This document shows, in pieces, positions 33,839-43,301 of a stretch of 64,000 nt of DNA. Position 1 is the first letter of the stretch. Each line of letters starts with the position of its first letter. The stretch is from Chryseobacterium sp. RU37D (GTDB taxonomy: Bacteria > Bacteroidota > Bacteroidia > Flavobacteriales > Weeksellaceae). The notes under the pieces were generated by a model. That model saw only the letters and a list, made by a program, of their open reading frames with translations, searched no databases and had not been told where the DNA came from. The stretch covers positions 31,645 through 95,644 of the forward strand of contig NZ_FTMM01000012.1 of NCBI RefSeq assembly GCF_900156075.1. Direction: 5' to 3'. The translations under genes were made by a program, and so were the position numbers.

Positions 33839-34631
33839 AATAGTATTTTCATTTTTATTGCTTTGCTTTTACACATTTGTATCAGCGCAATACACCTTTC
33901 CTGAAAAGCCAGCTATCCTTTATCCTGTTTTCGACGAAGCCAATTTGCTAAGCCAGCAGGAAAAAGACAACCTCAATAAAAAACTGATTGCTTTTTCAGA
34001 TTCTATCTCTACGGAAATTGAAGTTATCATTATTCCTTCCACAAAAGGGGAAGATGTGAACTTTTTAGCAACCATGTTTGGCCAAAAATGGGGAATAGGA
34101 AAAAAAGGAGTGGATAATGGCATCGTATTTTTAATTGCAACCGAAGACCACAGCATGTCTATACAGCAGGGAAGGGCAGTTGAACAATACCTCACGGCAT
34201 CCGTTGCAGGACAGATTTTAGATTATATCGTCACCCCACATTTCAAGCAAGGTGAATGGTACGAGGGCATTAACCGCGGAACTTCGGCAATCATGGAAGC
34301 CGTTCAGGGAAAATTCAAACCATTGAATGATCCGAGCAGCGATGGAGATGTAAGTCTCTTTAAAGTAATCATCATTGTTTTTGTGGTTTTCATAATTATT
34401 GCTATTCTTTTCGGGAACAGAGGCGGAGGAAAAGGTGGAGGAAACTATGACGACGACGATGTGATCTTGTCCAGAAGAGGCCGCAAAAATTACCCTGGTG
34501 GATTTTTCCCTTTCCCGGGCAGTTTCGGAGGAGGTGGATTTGGTGGAGGCAGTTCCGGTGGAGGCGGAGGATTTGGTGGCTTCGGCGGAGGCGGAAGTTT
34601 TGGAGGTGGTGGTGCTTCGGGAGGTTGGTAA
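33819..34631 (+). CDS. exported TPM-domain protein with glycine-rich tail
   Basis: 270 residues: signal peptide (residues 1-22, ...TFVSAQ), TPM domain (about 28-165, with FDEANLLSQQEKDNL and NGIVFLIATEDHSMSIQQG), a membrane helix near 180-200, and a 60-residue Gly/Ser/Phe-rich tail after a DDDD stretch. The N-terminal domain should face the periplasm. Membrane-anchored partner of the LemA operon. The 20-bp overlap with the previous gene is real, since the signal peptide begins at this ATG. Confidence 0.9.
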   Translation: MKLRSLKIVFSFLLLCFYTFVSAQYTFPEKPAILYPVFDEANLLSQQEKDNLNKKLIAFSDSISTEIEVIIIPSTKGEDVNFLATMFGQKWGIGKKGVDNGIVFLIATEDHSMSIQQGRAVEQYLTASVAGQILDYIVTPHFKQGEWYEGINRGTSAIMEAVQGKFKPLNDPSSDGDVSLFKVIIIVFVVFIIIAILFGNRGGGKGGGNYDDDDVILSRRGRKNYPGGFFPFPGSFGGGGFGGGSSGGGGGFGGFGGGGSFGGGGASGGW

Positions 34632-34680
34632 ATTAAATTCATATAATTATACATAAGTTTCACATATGGCTATTATTATT

Positions 34681-34698
34681 GAAGCCTTTCAGGCTTCC
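34681..34698. other. small hairpin between the TPM and KefF-like genes
   Basis: GAAGCCT and AGGCTTC pair across a 4-nt loop; no T-run follows, so termination here is doubtful. Confidence 0.35.
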
Positions 34699-34804
34699 GC
34701 TTAATATAATAAGCTAAAATCAACTTAACAATAAAAATTAATACTTTTATAAAAAGCGCATAGTCTATTCCTCAAAATTCATTAAATTTACTGAAAACAG
34801 GTTT

Positions 34805-35326
34805 ATGAAGAAGACGTTGGTAGTTTTTGCGCACCCTTATTTAGAGCATTCCAACTCAAATGTAGAGCTCATCAATTTCTATGTCCGTCATCAGCATTTT
34901 ACCTTAAGGGATATCTACGAAGAGTATCCGGATTTTCATATTGCCGCATTCCGGGAGAGAAAAAGAATAAAAAATTACGACCGTTTTATTTTCCAGTTTC
35001 CATTGATCTGGTTTGGAATGCCTCCTTTGTTGAGACTCTGGATTGATGAAGTTTTTGACCGCGACTGGCTAAAGAACGGAGAATATAACCCCCTGGAAGA
35101 CAAAGAAATATATATTTTGGTCACTACAAGCGGAAAAGAAAAATATTTCACAAAAGAAGGAGCATACAAGTATACTGTGGAAGAACTGATAAGTGGGCTT
35201 ATTGTTTCTTTAAATGTTTTCAAAGCCAATATTAAAAACATCAAAATCGTTTACGAAGCCAATAAATTATCCAAAAAAGACATCATTTTACATAAACAGG
35301 AATTTTCAGAACTTCTTAATCAATAA
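34805..35326 (+). CDS. KefF/MdaB-like NAD(P)H oxidoreductase (flavodoxin fold)
   Basis: 173 residues with the flavodoxin_2 pattern: VVFAHPYLEHSNSN (FMN phosphate loop), YDRFIFQFPLIWFGMPPLLRLWIDEVF (the QFPLxW block) and VTTSGKEKYFTKEGAYKY. KefF and KefG proteins activate the glutathione-gated KefC and KefB efflux systems, and this gene sits three bases before a KefB/C-like antiporter, which supports that pairing. Glutathione gating in this lineage is uncertain. Confidence 0.88.
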   Translation: MKKTLVVFAHPYLEHSNSNVELINFYVRHQHFTLRDIYEEYPDFHIAAFRERKRIKNYDRFIFQFPLIWFGMPPLLRLWIDEVFDRDWLKNGEYNPLEDKEIYILVTTSGKEKYFTKEGAYKYTVEELISGLIVSLNVFKANIKNIKIVYEANKLSKKDIILHKQEFSELLNQ

Positions 35327-35329
35327 AGC

Positions 35330-37213
35330 ATGGAAACCAGTTTGGCTATGAATACCCTTATTTTCTTAGGCGTTGCCATTATTATGGTTCCGCTGGCGAG
35401 GAAGTTGGGACTGAGTTCCGTCATCGGATATATTGCAGGAGGAATCATCATTGGTCCCTATGTTTTGAAGCTTACAGGCAAGAATGTGAATGATATTATG
35501 CACGCCAGCGAATTCGGGGTGATTATGCTTTTGTTTTTAGTTGGTCTTGAATTAGAACCAAGGAAATTCTGGGAAATGCGTAAGAAAATTATCGGGCTCG
35601 GGCTTACACAAATGTTGCTGACCATTTCACTGCTTTTTCTAGTTTTTGTCTGGGCCGGATGGCGGGTTGATAAAGCCATTGCGGTTGCCATGTGTTTTGC
35701 ACTGTCTTCCACAGCTATTGTTTTGCAGACTTTACAGGAAAAAAATAATTTAAAAACCTTAGCCGGGGAAGCTTCTTTTTCTACACTTCTGTTTCAGGAT
35801 ATTGCGGTGATTCCTATATTGGCGGTTCTTCCACTTATTGCCAATTATAAAGCCCAGCATAATGATAATGATATCCAGGTTTTGATACAGACACTTCCGG
35901 AATGGATGCAGTTTATAATGGTAATTCTAGGGGTTGTTATTTTAATTTTATTAGGAAGATATGTTTTCGTTCCATTTTTAAGATATGTTTCAAAATCGGG
36001 AATGACAGAACTTTTAACGGCTTCTTCTCTATTTTTAGTTATCGGAGTTTCAGAATTAATGGGTGCTATTGGGCTTTCCCCCGCATTGGGTGCTTTTCTT
36101 GCTGGAGTGATGTTGGCCAACAGTGAGTTTCGCCACGAGCTGGAAGCGCAGATTGATCCGTTCAAAGGATTGCTTCTCGCAGTATTTTTTGTGAGTGTGG
36201 GCTCTACCATGAATTTTAATGTGATTCAGAAAGATCCGGTTTTTATTTTTAGTACCGTTTTTGCAGTTTTAATTATAAAATTTATTGTTCTTTATTTTAT
36301 CGGAAAGTTTTTTAAAATTGATACTCCTCAAAGTTTTTTTTATGCTTTTGCTCTGTCACAGGTTGGGGAATTTTCTTTTGTGCTGATTAATTATGCCTCA
36401 AGCCTTTACCTACTAAGCCCGGAACTGAATTCCCAAATGATGGCTGTAACTGCAATTACAATGTGTATTACGCCTTTTCTTTTAATTATTAATGATAAAC
36501 TGATTACTCCAAAATTCATTAAAGAAATTCCCGAAGGCGAGCATGACTACAGTATTATGGATAGTAATATCGCTCAAAAGAAAATCATCATTGTGGGTTT
36601 TGGGCATTTCGGGAGTACAGTCGGCCGTCTTCTAAAAGCGAATAAAGTTTCGGCTACAGTTCTGGACAGGGATCCGGATCGGGTAAAGCTATTAAGAAGC
36701 TATGGCTTTAAGGTATATTACGGAGATGCAACAAAAATCCTTACTCTAAGAGCGGCAGGAATAGAGGATGCGGAAATTTTGGTTTTGTGTTTGGATGATC
36801 CAGACGATAATAAATTCATCGCTGATCTTATTCGTGAATATTATCCGTCTGTGAAAATTTTTGTAAGAGCAAAAAACAGAATTGACGCTTATAATTACCT
36901 GAACAACGGAATTAATAATATTTACCGTGAAACCCTGGGAACTGCCGTAGATATGGCCGTAGACCTTCTTCACGAAACAGGAATGCGGAAATATGCAGCA
37001 AGACGTCTTGCACAGCGGTTTATGGCAATTGATAAAGCTTCAGTAAAAAAACTTGCCAAGATAAAAGAAGAGGATAACGAGCTCATTCTCTTTACCACAA
37101 AAGAAATCCTCCAGCGAGAGGAGGAGTTATTAGCTTATGATAATCTTAATTTTGATAATCAGGAATGGGAAGTCTCCTCATCTGAAGATGAAGATGATGA
37201 AACCGAAAATTAA
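35330..37213 (+). CDS. KefB/KefC-type cation:proton antiporter (CPA2) with RCK domain
   Basis: 627 residues. Residues 1-390 are the Na+/H+ exchanger fold with 12-13 helices; the discontinuous-helix motifs GYIAGGIIIGP and GLSPALGAFLAGVMLANS are clear. An RCK_N nucleotide-binding domain follows (GFGHFGSTVGRLL near residue 421, Rossmann GxGxxG), then a short acidic C-terminal tail. Predicted K+/H+ antiporter gated by the partner oxidoreductase encoded immediately upstream. Confidence 0.9.
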   Translation: METSLAMNTLIFLGVAIIMVPLARKLGLSSVIGYIAGGIIIGPYVLKLTGKNVNDIMHASEFGVIMLLFLVGLELEPRKFWEMRKKIIGLGLTQMLLTISLLFLVFVWAGWRVDKAIAVAMCFALSSTAIVLQTLQEKNNLKTLAGEASFSTLLFQDIAVIPILAVLPLIANYKAQHNDNDIQVLIQTLPEWMQFIMVILGVVILILLGRYVFVPFLRYVSKSGMTELLTASSLFLVIGVSELMGAIGLSPALGAFLAGVMLANSEFRHELEAQIDPFKGLLLAVFFVSVGSTMNFNVIQKDPVFIFSTVFAVLIIKFIVLYFIGKFFKIDTPQSFFYAFALSQVGEFSFVLINYASSLYLLSPELNSQMMAVTAITMCITPFLLIINDKLITPKFIKEIPEGEHDYSIMDSNIAQKKIIIVGFGHFGSTVGRLLKANKVSATVLDRDPDRVKLLRSYGFKVYYGDATKILTLRAAGIEDAEILVLCLDDPDDNKFIADLIREYYPSVKIFVRAKNRIDAYNYLNNGINNIYRETLGTAVDMAVDLLHETGMRKYAARRLAQRFMAIDKASVKKLAKIKEEDNELILFTTKEILQREEELLAYDNLNFDNQEWEVSSSEDEDDETEN

Positions 37214-37216
37214 ACC

Positions 37217-38035
37217 TTACTGAATATTAACGCTTCCGCCACTATTTTCTTCCTTCAAGATGTTGGTTACATTTCCTTTTTTATAAATGCCTATACTTCC
37301 CCCGGATGAAGCTTCTGCCTTGATGGATGAAGAAGCACTGATCTCCACACTTGCTCCGCTCGAAGCTTCTGCATCTACATTATCTGCCACTACATTTTTC
37401 GCAGCAATACTGCTCCCCGAAGAAGATGTTACTTCAGCATTTTTCGCTTTTCCTGAAATATCTATACTTGCGGCAGAAGAGGCATCCACATCAAGATCAA
37501 CAGCCCAGATTTTTCCACTGAAATTACTACTGCTGTCTGCCGAAATATCAAAATCATTGGCTTCCATATCTCCAGAAACCGATCCTGCACTTGAAATCTC
37601 GATGCTGGTCTTATCCTGTACAAATTTATCTTTAACAGCAATCTTTCCTGCGGAATTGGCATTCAGTTTTGTGAAATCTTTAGCATAAATCTTTGCTGAA
37701 ACATTATGGGTATTCATCACCCTGATTCCTGGCTTATAATGAATATGAAGCTTTCCGCCGCTGATATTCACCAAAACCTCATCAATAATATTTTCCGGCG
37801 CAGATATTACCACTTTTTCCACATCCGATTTTACAATTTCAGCATCAATGGCCTGGGAAACTTCAATTTCGTCAAAATCGCCTGTAGATTCTTTCTGTCT
37901 CATTGGCCCATTGTCTTTTGTGACAACTTTTTCTACCCAATTGCTTTTTCCGTTATCGTGGTTTCTTCTTTCGTTTTTTTCACAAGAAGCAAGGAGAATA
38001 AATGCTGAAAAAATAAAAATAGTTTGTGATTTCAT
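37217..38035 (-). CDS. GIN-domain lipoprotein (putative auto-transporter adhesin head)
   Basis: 272 residues. Signal segment MKSQTIFIFSAFILLASC gives a lipobox LASC with Cys18. The mature part is a Ser/Ala/Gly-rich right-handed beta-helix with repeating SSAGSVSG, SSAASIDISG, SSGSSIAAK, SSGASVEISA units of about 16-20 residues, the GIN/DUF2807 domain. Binding partner unknown. The longest frame starts 15 codons earlier but the ATG at 38035 gives a proper signal peptide. Confidence 0.88.
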   Translation of the reverse strand: MKSQTIFIFSAFILLASCEKNERRNHDNGKSNWVEKVVTKDNGPMRQKESTGDFDEIEVSQAIDAEIVKSDVEKVVISAPENIIDEVLVNISGGKLHIHYKPGIRVMNTHNVSAKIYAKDFTKLNANSAGKIAVKDKFVQDKTSIEISSAGSVSGDMEANDFDISADSSSNFSGKIWAVDLDVDASSAASIDISGKAKNAEVTSSSGSSIAAKNVVADNVDAEASSGASVEISASSSIKAEASSGGSIGIYKKGNVTNILKEENSGGSVNIQ

Positions 38036-38294
38036 GTTTACCGTTTTTGAATTTACTTTAATGTCTTTCTTTAATAACAACTAATTTATAAAAAATATTA
38101 CACCTGTTCTTAACTATAATATCATTTCAGTCATATTTAATCATTTTTAAATATAATTTTCCTATAAACTTAAACCAAAAAGAATTAAAATTCAATAACT
38201 TACACTATATTTTCCTCTTTGATTGTATAAATATTTAACTAAGAATTTCTTTTTCTGATGATGAAATTTAGTCTTATATCAATTAAGTTTTTAA

Positions 38295-38302
38295 TATCTT
38301 TA
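38295..38302 (+). promoter_or_regulatory. possible -7 box of the M3 peptidase gene
   Basis: TATCTTTA, one mismatch to TAnnTTTG, 19 nt before the ATG at 38322. The rest of the 286-bp interval from 38036 is AT-rich with nothing else recognisable. Confidence 0.35.
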
Positions 38303-38321
38303 TGCTTTTAATAAATTATTT

Positions 38322-40463
38322 ATGAAGAAGATTTCATCGGTATTATTAATTTCTGCATTAGCATTTAATCAATCTTGTACTACAATGAAAAACATTGATA
38401 TCCAAAAGGAAATTTCCACACCGGATCCTTCCCTTTCATCAAACCCTTTTATGAAAAAAAGCAAGCTTCAGTATGAGGCTCCGGAGTTTGATAAAATTAA
38501 AGATGAACATTTTAAACCGGCTTTTGATTTTGGATTAAAACAACATGATGCCGAGATTTTAAAAATAGCCAATAATCCTGAAGCTCCTACTTTTGAAAAT
38601 ACAATTGTAGCATTGGAAAAAAGCGGTGAAGTGCTGAAAAGAGCCCAAATCGTATTTTCAAATCTTACAAGCGCGAATACAAACCCTACTTTACAGGCTT
38701 TAGATGAAGAATATGCCCCTATTTTTGCGGCTCATTCTGATAAAATGTATCTCAATGAAAATCTTTATAAAAGAATAAAATCTATTTCCGAAAACGGCTT
38801 AGATTCTGAAGGTAAGAGGCTTTTACAATACTACAAACAAAATTTTGAAATTGCCGGAGCCAATCTTTCTTCTGCCGACAAAGAAAAACTAAAGCAGATC
38901 AACCAGGAGCTGGCTTCACTTTCCACTCAATATTCCAACAAATTACTGGAAGCAAGAAAGCAGGGCGGAGTTTTCTTTACTGATGCTAAAGAACTGGACG
39001 GGCTTTCGGCTGATGAAATTGCAGCGGCCGCCAGTGATGCGAAAAACGCGGGAAAGCCCGGTCAATATCTTTTAGCCTTACAAAATACAACCCAACAGCC
39101 TCTTTTACAAAACCTTAAAAACAGGGCAACCAGAGAAAAGCTGTTCAAAGCATCCTGGATGAGAGCCGAAAAAAGTGATGGAAATGACACCAGAGAAACC
39201 ATTGAAAAATTATCCAAATTAAGACTTAAAAAAGCTCAGATTTTAGGAAAGAAAAGCTTTGCGGAGTGGAAACTGCAGGATCAGATGGCGAAAAATCCAG
39301 AAGCAGCAACAAAATTAATGAATCAAATTGCAACGCCAGCCGTAGAAACAGCAAAACGTGAGGCGAAAGATATTCAGGATCTGATCAATCAGCAAAACGG
39401 AGGCTTCAAAGTAGAGCCCTGGGACTGGAATTTTTATGCCGAGCAGGTAAGAAAAGCAAAATTTGATCTTGATGAAAGTGAAATAAAACCTTATTTTGAA
39501 ATTATAACCGTTTTGGAAAAAGGAGTTTTCTTTGCTGCTGAAAAATTCTATGGACTGACATTCAAAAAAAGGACGGACCTTCCTGTTTACCACCCGGATG
39601 TGGTGACATACGAGGTTTTCGATCATGACGGAAAATCTATTGCCATCTATTACCTCGATTTCTACACTCGAGATTCTAAAAACGGTGGTGCTTGGATGAG
39701 CAATTTTGTTGAACAGTCTTATCTTTTGGGAACAAAACCTGTGATTGTCAACTGCTACAATTATCAGAAACCTGCTCCGGGGAAACCATCATTAATCAGC
39801 TATGACGATGTTACAACCATTTTCCATGAGTTCGGGCATTCGATCCACGGGATGTTTGCAAGCCAGAAATATCCTTCCCTTTCAGGAACCAATGTACCAA
39901 GAGATTTTGTGGAATTCCCTTCTCAGATCAATGAGCACTGGGCTTTGGATCCCGTTGTTTTGAAAAATTACGCTTTACATTACGAAACAAAACAGCCCAT
40001 TCCGCAGACTTTGGTTGATAAAATTAAGAAGGCCGCAACCTTTAATCAAGGATATATGACAACAGAATTGGTTTCTGCTGCCGAGCTGGATATGGATTGG
40101 CATACGGTTACGAATGAAAGTCAGCTGATTCCGGTTTTAGATTTCGAAAAACAATCATTAATGAAACACGGATTTACTTTGGCAACGGTTCCTCCGAGGT
40201 ATCATACTCCTTATTTTGCTCATATTTGGGGTGGCGGCTACTCTGCCGGATATTACGCCTATTTGTGGTCCGAAACATTGGATAACGATGCCTGGGAATG
40301 GATCAGAAACAATGGCGGATTAACCAGAGAAAACGGTGACCGTTTCAGAAAATATATCTTATCTGTAGGAAATTCTGTTGACCTTAATCAGGCATTCAGA
40401 GATTTTACGGGACATGATCCGGATATTAAACCTTTATTGAGAAACAGAGGATTTATTAAATAA
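38322..40463 (+). CDS. dcp: M3-family metallopeptidase, dipeptidyl carboxypeptidase-like
   Basis: 713 residues. A signal segment ends in FNQSC (Cys19), suggesting a lipoprotein. The C-terminal half is the thermolysin-like M3 catalytic domain with HEFGHSIHG (His502, Glu503, His506), the upstream GGAWMSNF and the downstream PRDFVEFPSQINEHW and GYSAGYYAYLWSE blocks. Dcp removes dipeptides from peptide C-termini; exported versions are common in Bacteroidota. Monocistronic, with its own terminator. Confidence 0.92.
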   Translation: MKKISSVLLISALAFNQSCTTMKNIDIQKEISTPDPSLSSNPFMKKSKLQYEAPEFDKIKDEHFKPAFDFGLKQHDAEILKIANNPEAPTFENTIVALEKSGEVLKRAQIVFSNLTSANTNPTLQALDEEYAPIFAAHSDKMYLNENLYKRIKSISENGLDSEGKRLLQYYKQNFEIAGANLSSADKEKLKQINQELASLSTQYSNKLLEARKQGGVFFTDAKELDGLSADEIAAAASDAKNAGKPGQYLLALQNTTQQPLLQNLKNRATREKLFKASWMRAEKSDGNDTRETIEKLSKLRLKKAQILGKKSFAEWKLQDQMAKNPEAATKLMNQIATPAVETAKREAKDIQDLINQQNGGFKVEPWDWNFYAEQVRKAKFDLDESEIKPYFEIITVLEKGVFFAAEKFYGLTFKKRTDLPVYHPDVVTYEVFDHDGKSIAIYYLDFYTRDSKNGGAWMSNFVEQSYLLGTKPVIVNCYNYQKPAPGKPSLISYDDVTTIFHEFGHSIHGMFASQKYPSLSGTNVPRDFVEFPSQINEHWALDPVVLKNYALHYETKQPIPQTLVDKIKKAATFNQGYMTTELVSAAELDMDWHTVTNESQLIPVLDFEKQSLMKHGFTLATVPPRYHTPYFAHIWGGGYSAGYYAYLWSETLDNDAWEWIRNNGGLTRENGDRFRKYILSVGNSVDLNQAFRDFTGHDPDIKPLLRNRGFIK

Positions 40464-40471
40464 TTTTTAAG

Positions 40472-40498
40472 AGCATTCAATTTTTGGATGCTTTTTTG
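40472..40498 (+). terminator. terminator of the M3 peptidase gene
   Basis: Stem AGCATTCAA (40472-40480) with TTGGATGCT (40484-40492), one G-U pair, then TTTTTT. Confidence 0.85.
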
Positions 40499-40585
40499 TT
40501 TAACCACAAATAGCAGTAATATTTTCACGAATAGTGCTATTTTCTCCCGCAGATTTTGCAAATGACGTGGATTTAATGCTGATAA

Positions 40586-40653
40586 TAGGTTTCGGCTAAA
40601 GCCAATTTGAATGAATTTATATTCTTAAACGGGCTAAAGCCCGTTCCTATTGA
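40586..40653. repeat. tandem GGCTAAAGCC hairpins
   Basis: Two hairpins sharing the core GGCTAAAGCC: 40593-40604, and 40628-40645 with the stem AACGGGCT/AGCCCGTT, followed by CCTATTGAT. The word pair resembles a dispersed intergenic repeat I recall from Chryseobacterium-type genomes. Confidence 0.55.
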
Positions 40654-40728
40654 TAAAAAGAATTGTGTTATGTAGAAAATATTCGTATAAATTTGTGTTT
40701 TAATCCTGTTTAAAAATAAAATTAAAAA

Positions 40729-41106
40729 ATGAATTGTCCCTGCTGCTCCGGAAAGATCTATCAAGAATGCTGCAAACCCTATCACACCGGAGAAAAATAT
40801 GCTCTGACTGCCGAAGCCTTGATGCGGTCGAGGTTTTCTGCATTTGCCATTCCGAATAGTGAATATTTATTGGAAACCACCCTTCCGAGCAAAAGGAAAT
40901 ATCACAGTAAAAATGCTTTACAGGAATGGGGAGAAACCAATGAATGGACAAAACTTGAAATTATTGACAAACCTTTTTTAAATAAAGTTGAGTTCAAAGC
41001 TTTTTATATTGATGATGAGGGTCACCAACAGATTCACCATGAATTATCAACATTTAAAATGATTCAAAACCGTTGGTTTTATGTGAGTGGGGAATTTCTA
41101 GAATAG
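40729..41106 (+). CDS. YchJ-like SEC-C/DUF zinc-binding protein
   Basis: 125 residues. The N-terminus MNCPCCSGKIYQECCKPYH is the SEC-C zinc motif with Cys3, Cys5, Cys6, Cys14 and Cys15; ALMRSRFSAFAIPNSEYL and the C-terminal WFYVSGEF are the YchJ (NTF2-like) pattern. Members are widespread but uncharacterised. Stands alone on the plus strand. Confidence 0.88.
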   Translation: MNCPCCSGKIYQECCKPYHTGEKYALTAEALMRSRFSAFAIPNSEYLLETTLPSKRKYHSKNALQEWGETNEWTKLEIIDKPFLNKVEFKAFYIDDEGHQQIHHELSTFKMIQNRWFYVSGEFLE

Positions 41107-41120
41107 TTCTTTTGTTGGAA

Positions 41121-41140
41121 CTCGCAAAGGCGCAAAAAGC
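41121..41140. repeat. CGCAAAGGCGCAAAAAG word
   Basis: Short intergenic word of the GCAAAGGCGCAAAG type common between Bacteroidota genes; a related CTTTGCG...CGCAAGGG pair lies at 58342-58379. Confidence 0.35.
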
Positions 41141-41244
41141 TATTGATTTATATATTTTTTTAAGGCCAAGGATTTTATTTTCGATAAAATTAAAACTTTT
41201 GATTTCTTGCTTTAATAAAAATCTAAACTTTATATCTTTGAGCA

Positions 41245-41280
41245 ATTAAAAAAATGTCCGACAAAAGCCAGACATTTATA
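41245..41280 (-). terminator. terminator of the SlyD-type gene
   Basis: Stem AAATGTC (41252-41258 region) with GACATTT (41271-41277); a T-run of seven follows on the minus strand. Confidence 0.75.
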
Positions 41281-41293
41281 TTATTCAAACTCT

Positions 41294-41794
41294 TTAGTGA
41301 GCTTCGTTTCCATCAATTCCATGAGCGTGGCCGTGAGACAGCTCTTCTTCCGTTGCCGGACGTGTGTTTAAAATTTCCACCTGGAAATCCAATACTTTTC
41401 CTGCCATCGGGTGATTAAGATCTGCTACTACAGCTTCAGGGGTAACTTCTACTACAAATGCCTGGAAATGATTTCCCTGATTGTCAGATAAAGGCAAAAT
41501 AGCGCCTACAGGCGGAGTCCCTGATTCTTTGAACATATCCATCGGCAGCTGCACGATAGCATCCGGCTGTTTTTCTCCATAAGCTTCCTCAGGCTGGATA
41601 ACAAAATCGGCTTTATCACCAGATTTTAAGCCAAGAATATTTTGTTCAAATTTCGGGATCATCATTCCTACACCATATAAAAATGTAAGTGGGTTTTCTG
41701 CTGTTGTTTCTTCTACAAGAACCTTACTCCCATCTTCTTCGATAGTGTGAAGAATATACTTTACAGCTACCACGTGATTGTTTTCGATTGTCAT
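41294..41794 (-). CDS. slyD: FKBP-type peptidyl-prolyl isomerase, SlyD-like
   Basis: 166 residues, cytosolic. The FKBP domain is interrupted by the SlyD insert-in-flap chaperone domain: PLTFLYGVGMMIPKFEQNILGL, then VIQPEEAYGEKQPDAIVQLP, then NHPMAGKVLDFQVEILNTRPAT. The C-terminus is a short His-rich tail (HGHAHGIDGNEAH) of the kind that binds Ni2+ in SlyD. A proline isomerase with likely metal-handling side role. Confidence 0.92.
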   Translation of the reverse strand: MTIENNHVVAVKYILHTIEEDGSKVLVEETTAENPLTFLYGVGMMIPKFEQNILGLKSGDKADFVIQPEEAYGEKQPDAIVQLPMDMFKESGTPPVGAILPLSDNQGNHFQAFVVEVTPEAVVADLNHPMAGKVLDFQVEILNTRPATEEELSHGHAHGIDGNEAH

Positions 41795-41883
41795 ATTTTT
41801 CTTTTTTGCCGTGATAGTTTTTCACGATTAACATGACAAATATACTGTTTTTGAAATGATTGAAAGGGGAAATCACAACAACA

Positions 41884-42135
41884 TCAGTTTTCTCCTTTTG
41901 CTTCGTCTCTTTTCTTTTGCCTTAAAACATATAAGTATAAGCTTTCTACTTTAGCCCTAGCCCAGTCTGTCTTTCTTAAAAATTTTAATGATGAGCTGAT
42001 GCTCGGATTGTCTGTAAAGCATTTTATGTTAATCTGCTCTCCCAGTTTCTCGAATCCGTTGTAATATTCTACCAGCTCTTCGAGGATGGTGTCGAGCCTT
42101 TTTCCGTGTAGTGGGTCTTTAGAAGGTTGTGGCAT
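41884..42135 (-). CDS. VF530 family DNA-binding protein (DUF2132)
   Basis: 83 residues matching the compact VF530 domain: DPLHGKRLDTILEELVEYYNGFEKLGEQINIKCF in two blocks and NPSISSSLKFLRKTDWARAKVE. The start at 42135 is preferred to 42183 because the earlier one would put the N-terminus across the terminator hairpin of the upstream gene and the family begins with the PQPSKDPLHG strand. Biological role unknown. Confidence 0.88.
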   Translation of the reverse strand: MPQPSKDPLHGKRLDTILEELVEYYNGFEKLGEQINIKCFTDNPSISSSLKFLRKTDWARAKVESLYLYVLRQKKRDEAKGEN

Positions 42136-42153
42136 CCGTTTTTTTGTAAAATT

Positions 42154-42192
42154 AAGAAAAAAGTCTCCGTTGATACCTCTCAACAGAGACTT
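42154..42192 (-). terminator. terminator of the luciferase-like oxidoreductase gene
   Basis: Stem AAGTCTCCGTTGA (42161-42173) with TCAACAGAGACTT (42180-42192), one mismatch; T-run on the minus strand. Confidence 0.85.
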
Positions 42193-42197
42193 TATTT

Positions 42198-43223
42198 TTA
42201 TAAATCTTTAATGGCCGGCTTTACTTCTTTCCCGAATAGTTCTATCGATTTCATCATTAGATCGTGAGAAGGATCCCCCACGTCCATATGCCCGATAAAT
42301 CTTGTTATTCCGAAAATTTCCTTTAAATAAGCAATTTTATCTGCAACTTGTTTAGAATTTCCTATTAATAAAGCACCGTCTTTACTTCTTCCGCCTTCAT
42401 ACTGCATTTTTGTATAAGGAGCCCAGCCTCTTGTAGCTCCTATTCTATCCATTTGAGATTTGTAATTCTCAAAATAACCATCAATAACCGCGGAATTGTC
42501 GCTCACGAAAGTATGAGAATGTACGGCAATCTGCATTTTTGACTCGTCGTGGCCTGCTTTTTTATATTCTTGCTTGTAAAACTCAATTAGATTTTTAAAC
42601 TGAATCGGCATTCCTCCAATAATTGCCACCACCAAAGGCATCCCCAATTGTGCAGCGCTTAAAACAGATTGTGGAGTTCCTCCAACAGCCCTCCAAATCG
42701 AAATTTTCCCATCGTTTTTAGCCCTTGGATAAACCGTTTGATTGTTCATCGGGGCACGGAGTTTTCCTGACCAGGTTACATTTTCTTTCGAATTTATTTT
42801 TAATAATAGTTCTAATTTTTCATCAAAAAGCTCTTCATAATCATTCAGAGAATAGCCATACAAAGGAAAAGATTCTATAAAACTTCCTCTTCCTACGTAA
42901 ATCTCTGCACGGCCATCAGAAATTAAATCCAATGTTGCAAAATCTTCATACACTTTTACTGGTTCTGATGAACTTAATACCGTAACACCGCTTGCCAGCT
43001 TTATATTTTTCGTAATACTTGCCGCCGCAGCCAACACCATTTCCGGTGATGAAACTGCATAATCCGGACGGTGATGTTCTCCCATTGCAAAGACATCGAT
43101 TCCGATTTCGTCCATGAATTTTACCTGCTCAAGGATCTCACGGATCTTTACACCTGCATCTCTATATTTTCCGGTTGTTTTGTCGATACCTAAATCGCCA
43201 AACATGCCTATACCTAATTCCAT
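42198..43223 (-). CDS. LLM-class flavin-dependent oxidoreductase
   Basis: Luciferase-like monooxygenase fold, 341 residues: MELGIGMFGDLGIDK start, VKFMDEIGIDVFAMGEHHRPDY (typical of the bacterial luciferase superfamily), LASGVTVLSSSEPVKVYEDFATLD and RAEIYVGRGSF. Uses FMN or F420-like flavins; the substrate is unknown and there is no associated reductase gene nearby. The start at 43223 is chosen over 43262 because the family starts MELG. Confidence 0.88.
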   Translation of the reverse strand: MELGIGMFGDLGIDKTTGKYRDAGVKIREILEQVKFMDEIGIDVFAMGEHHRPDYAVSSPEMVLAAAASITKNIKLASGVTVLSSSEPVKVYEDFATLDLISDGRAEIYVGRGSFIESFPLYGYSLNDYEELFDEKLELLLKINSKENVTWSGKLRAPMNNQTVYPRAKNDGKISIWRAVGGTPQSVLSAAQLGMPLVVAIIGGMPIQFKNLIEFYKQEYKKAGHDESKMQIAVHSHTFVSDNSAVIDGYFENYKSQMDRIGATRGWAPYTKMQYEGGRSKDGALLIGNSKQVADKIAYLKEIFGITRFIGHMDVGDPSHDLMMKSIELFGKEVKPAIKDL

Positions 43224-43301
43224 ATTGTTGATTTTAGCTGAACAAAAATAGTTGAATACCAAACCAAAAACATTGATGTTTGTTAAGAAGCTAAGTTGAG
43301 G

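Noticed and set aside
34540..34630. DNA tandem repeat in the glycine-rich tail of the TPM gene
   Set aside because: The GGAGGTGG-like words simply encode the Gly-rich protein tail.
37217..38035. Mobile or antigen-variation repeat in the GIN lipoprotein
   Set aside because: The repeated Ser-Gly-Ala units are the normal beta-helix rungs of the GIN domain; at DNA level they differ.
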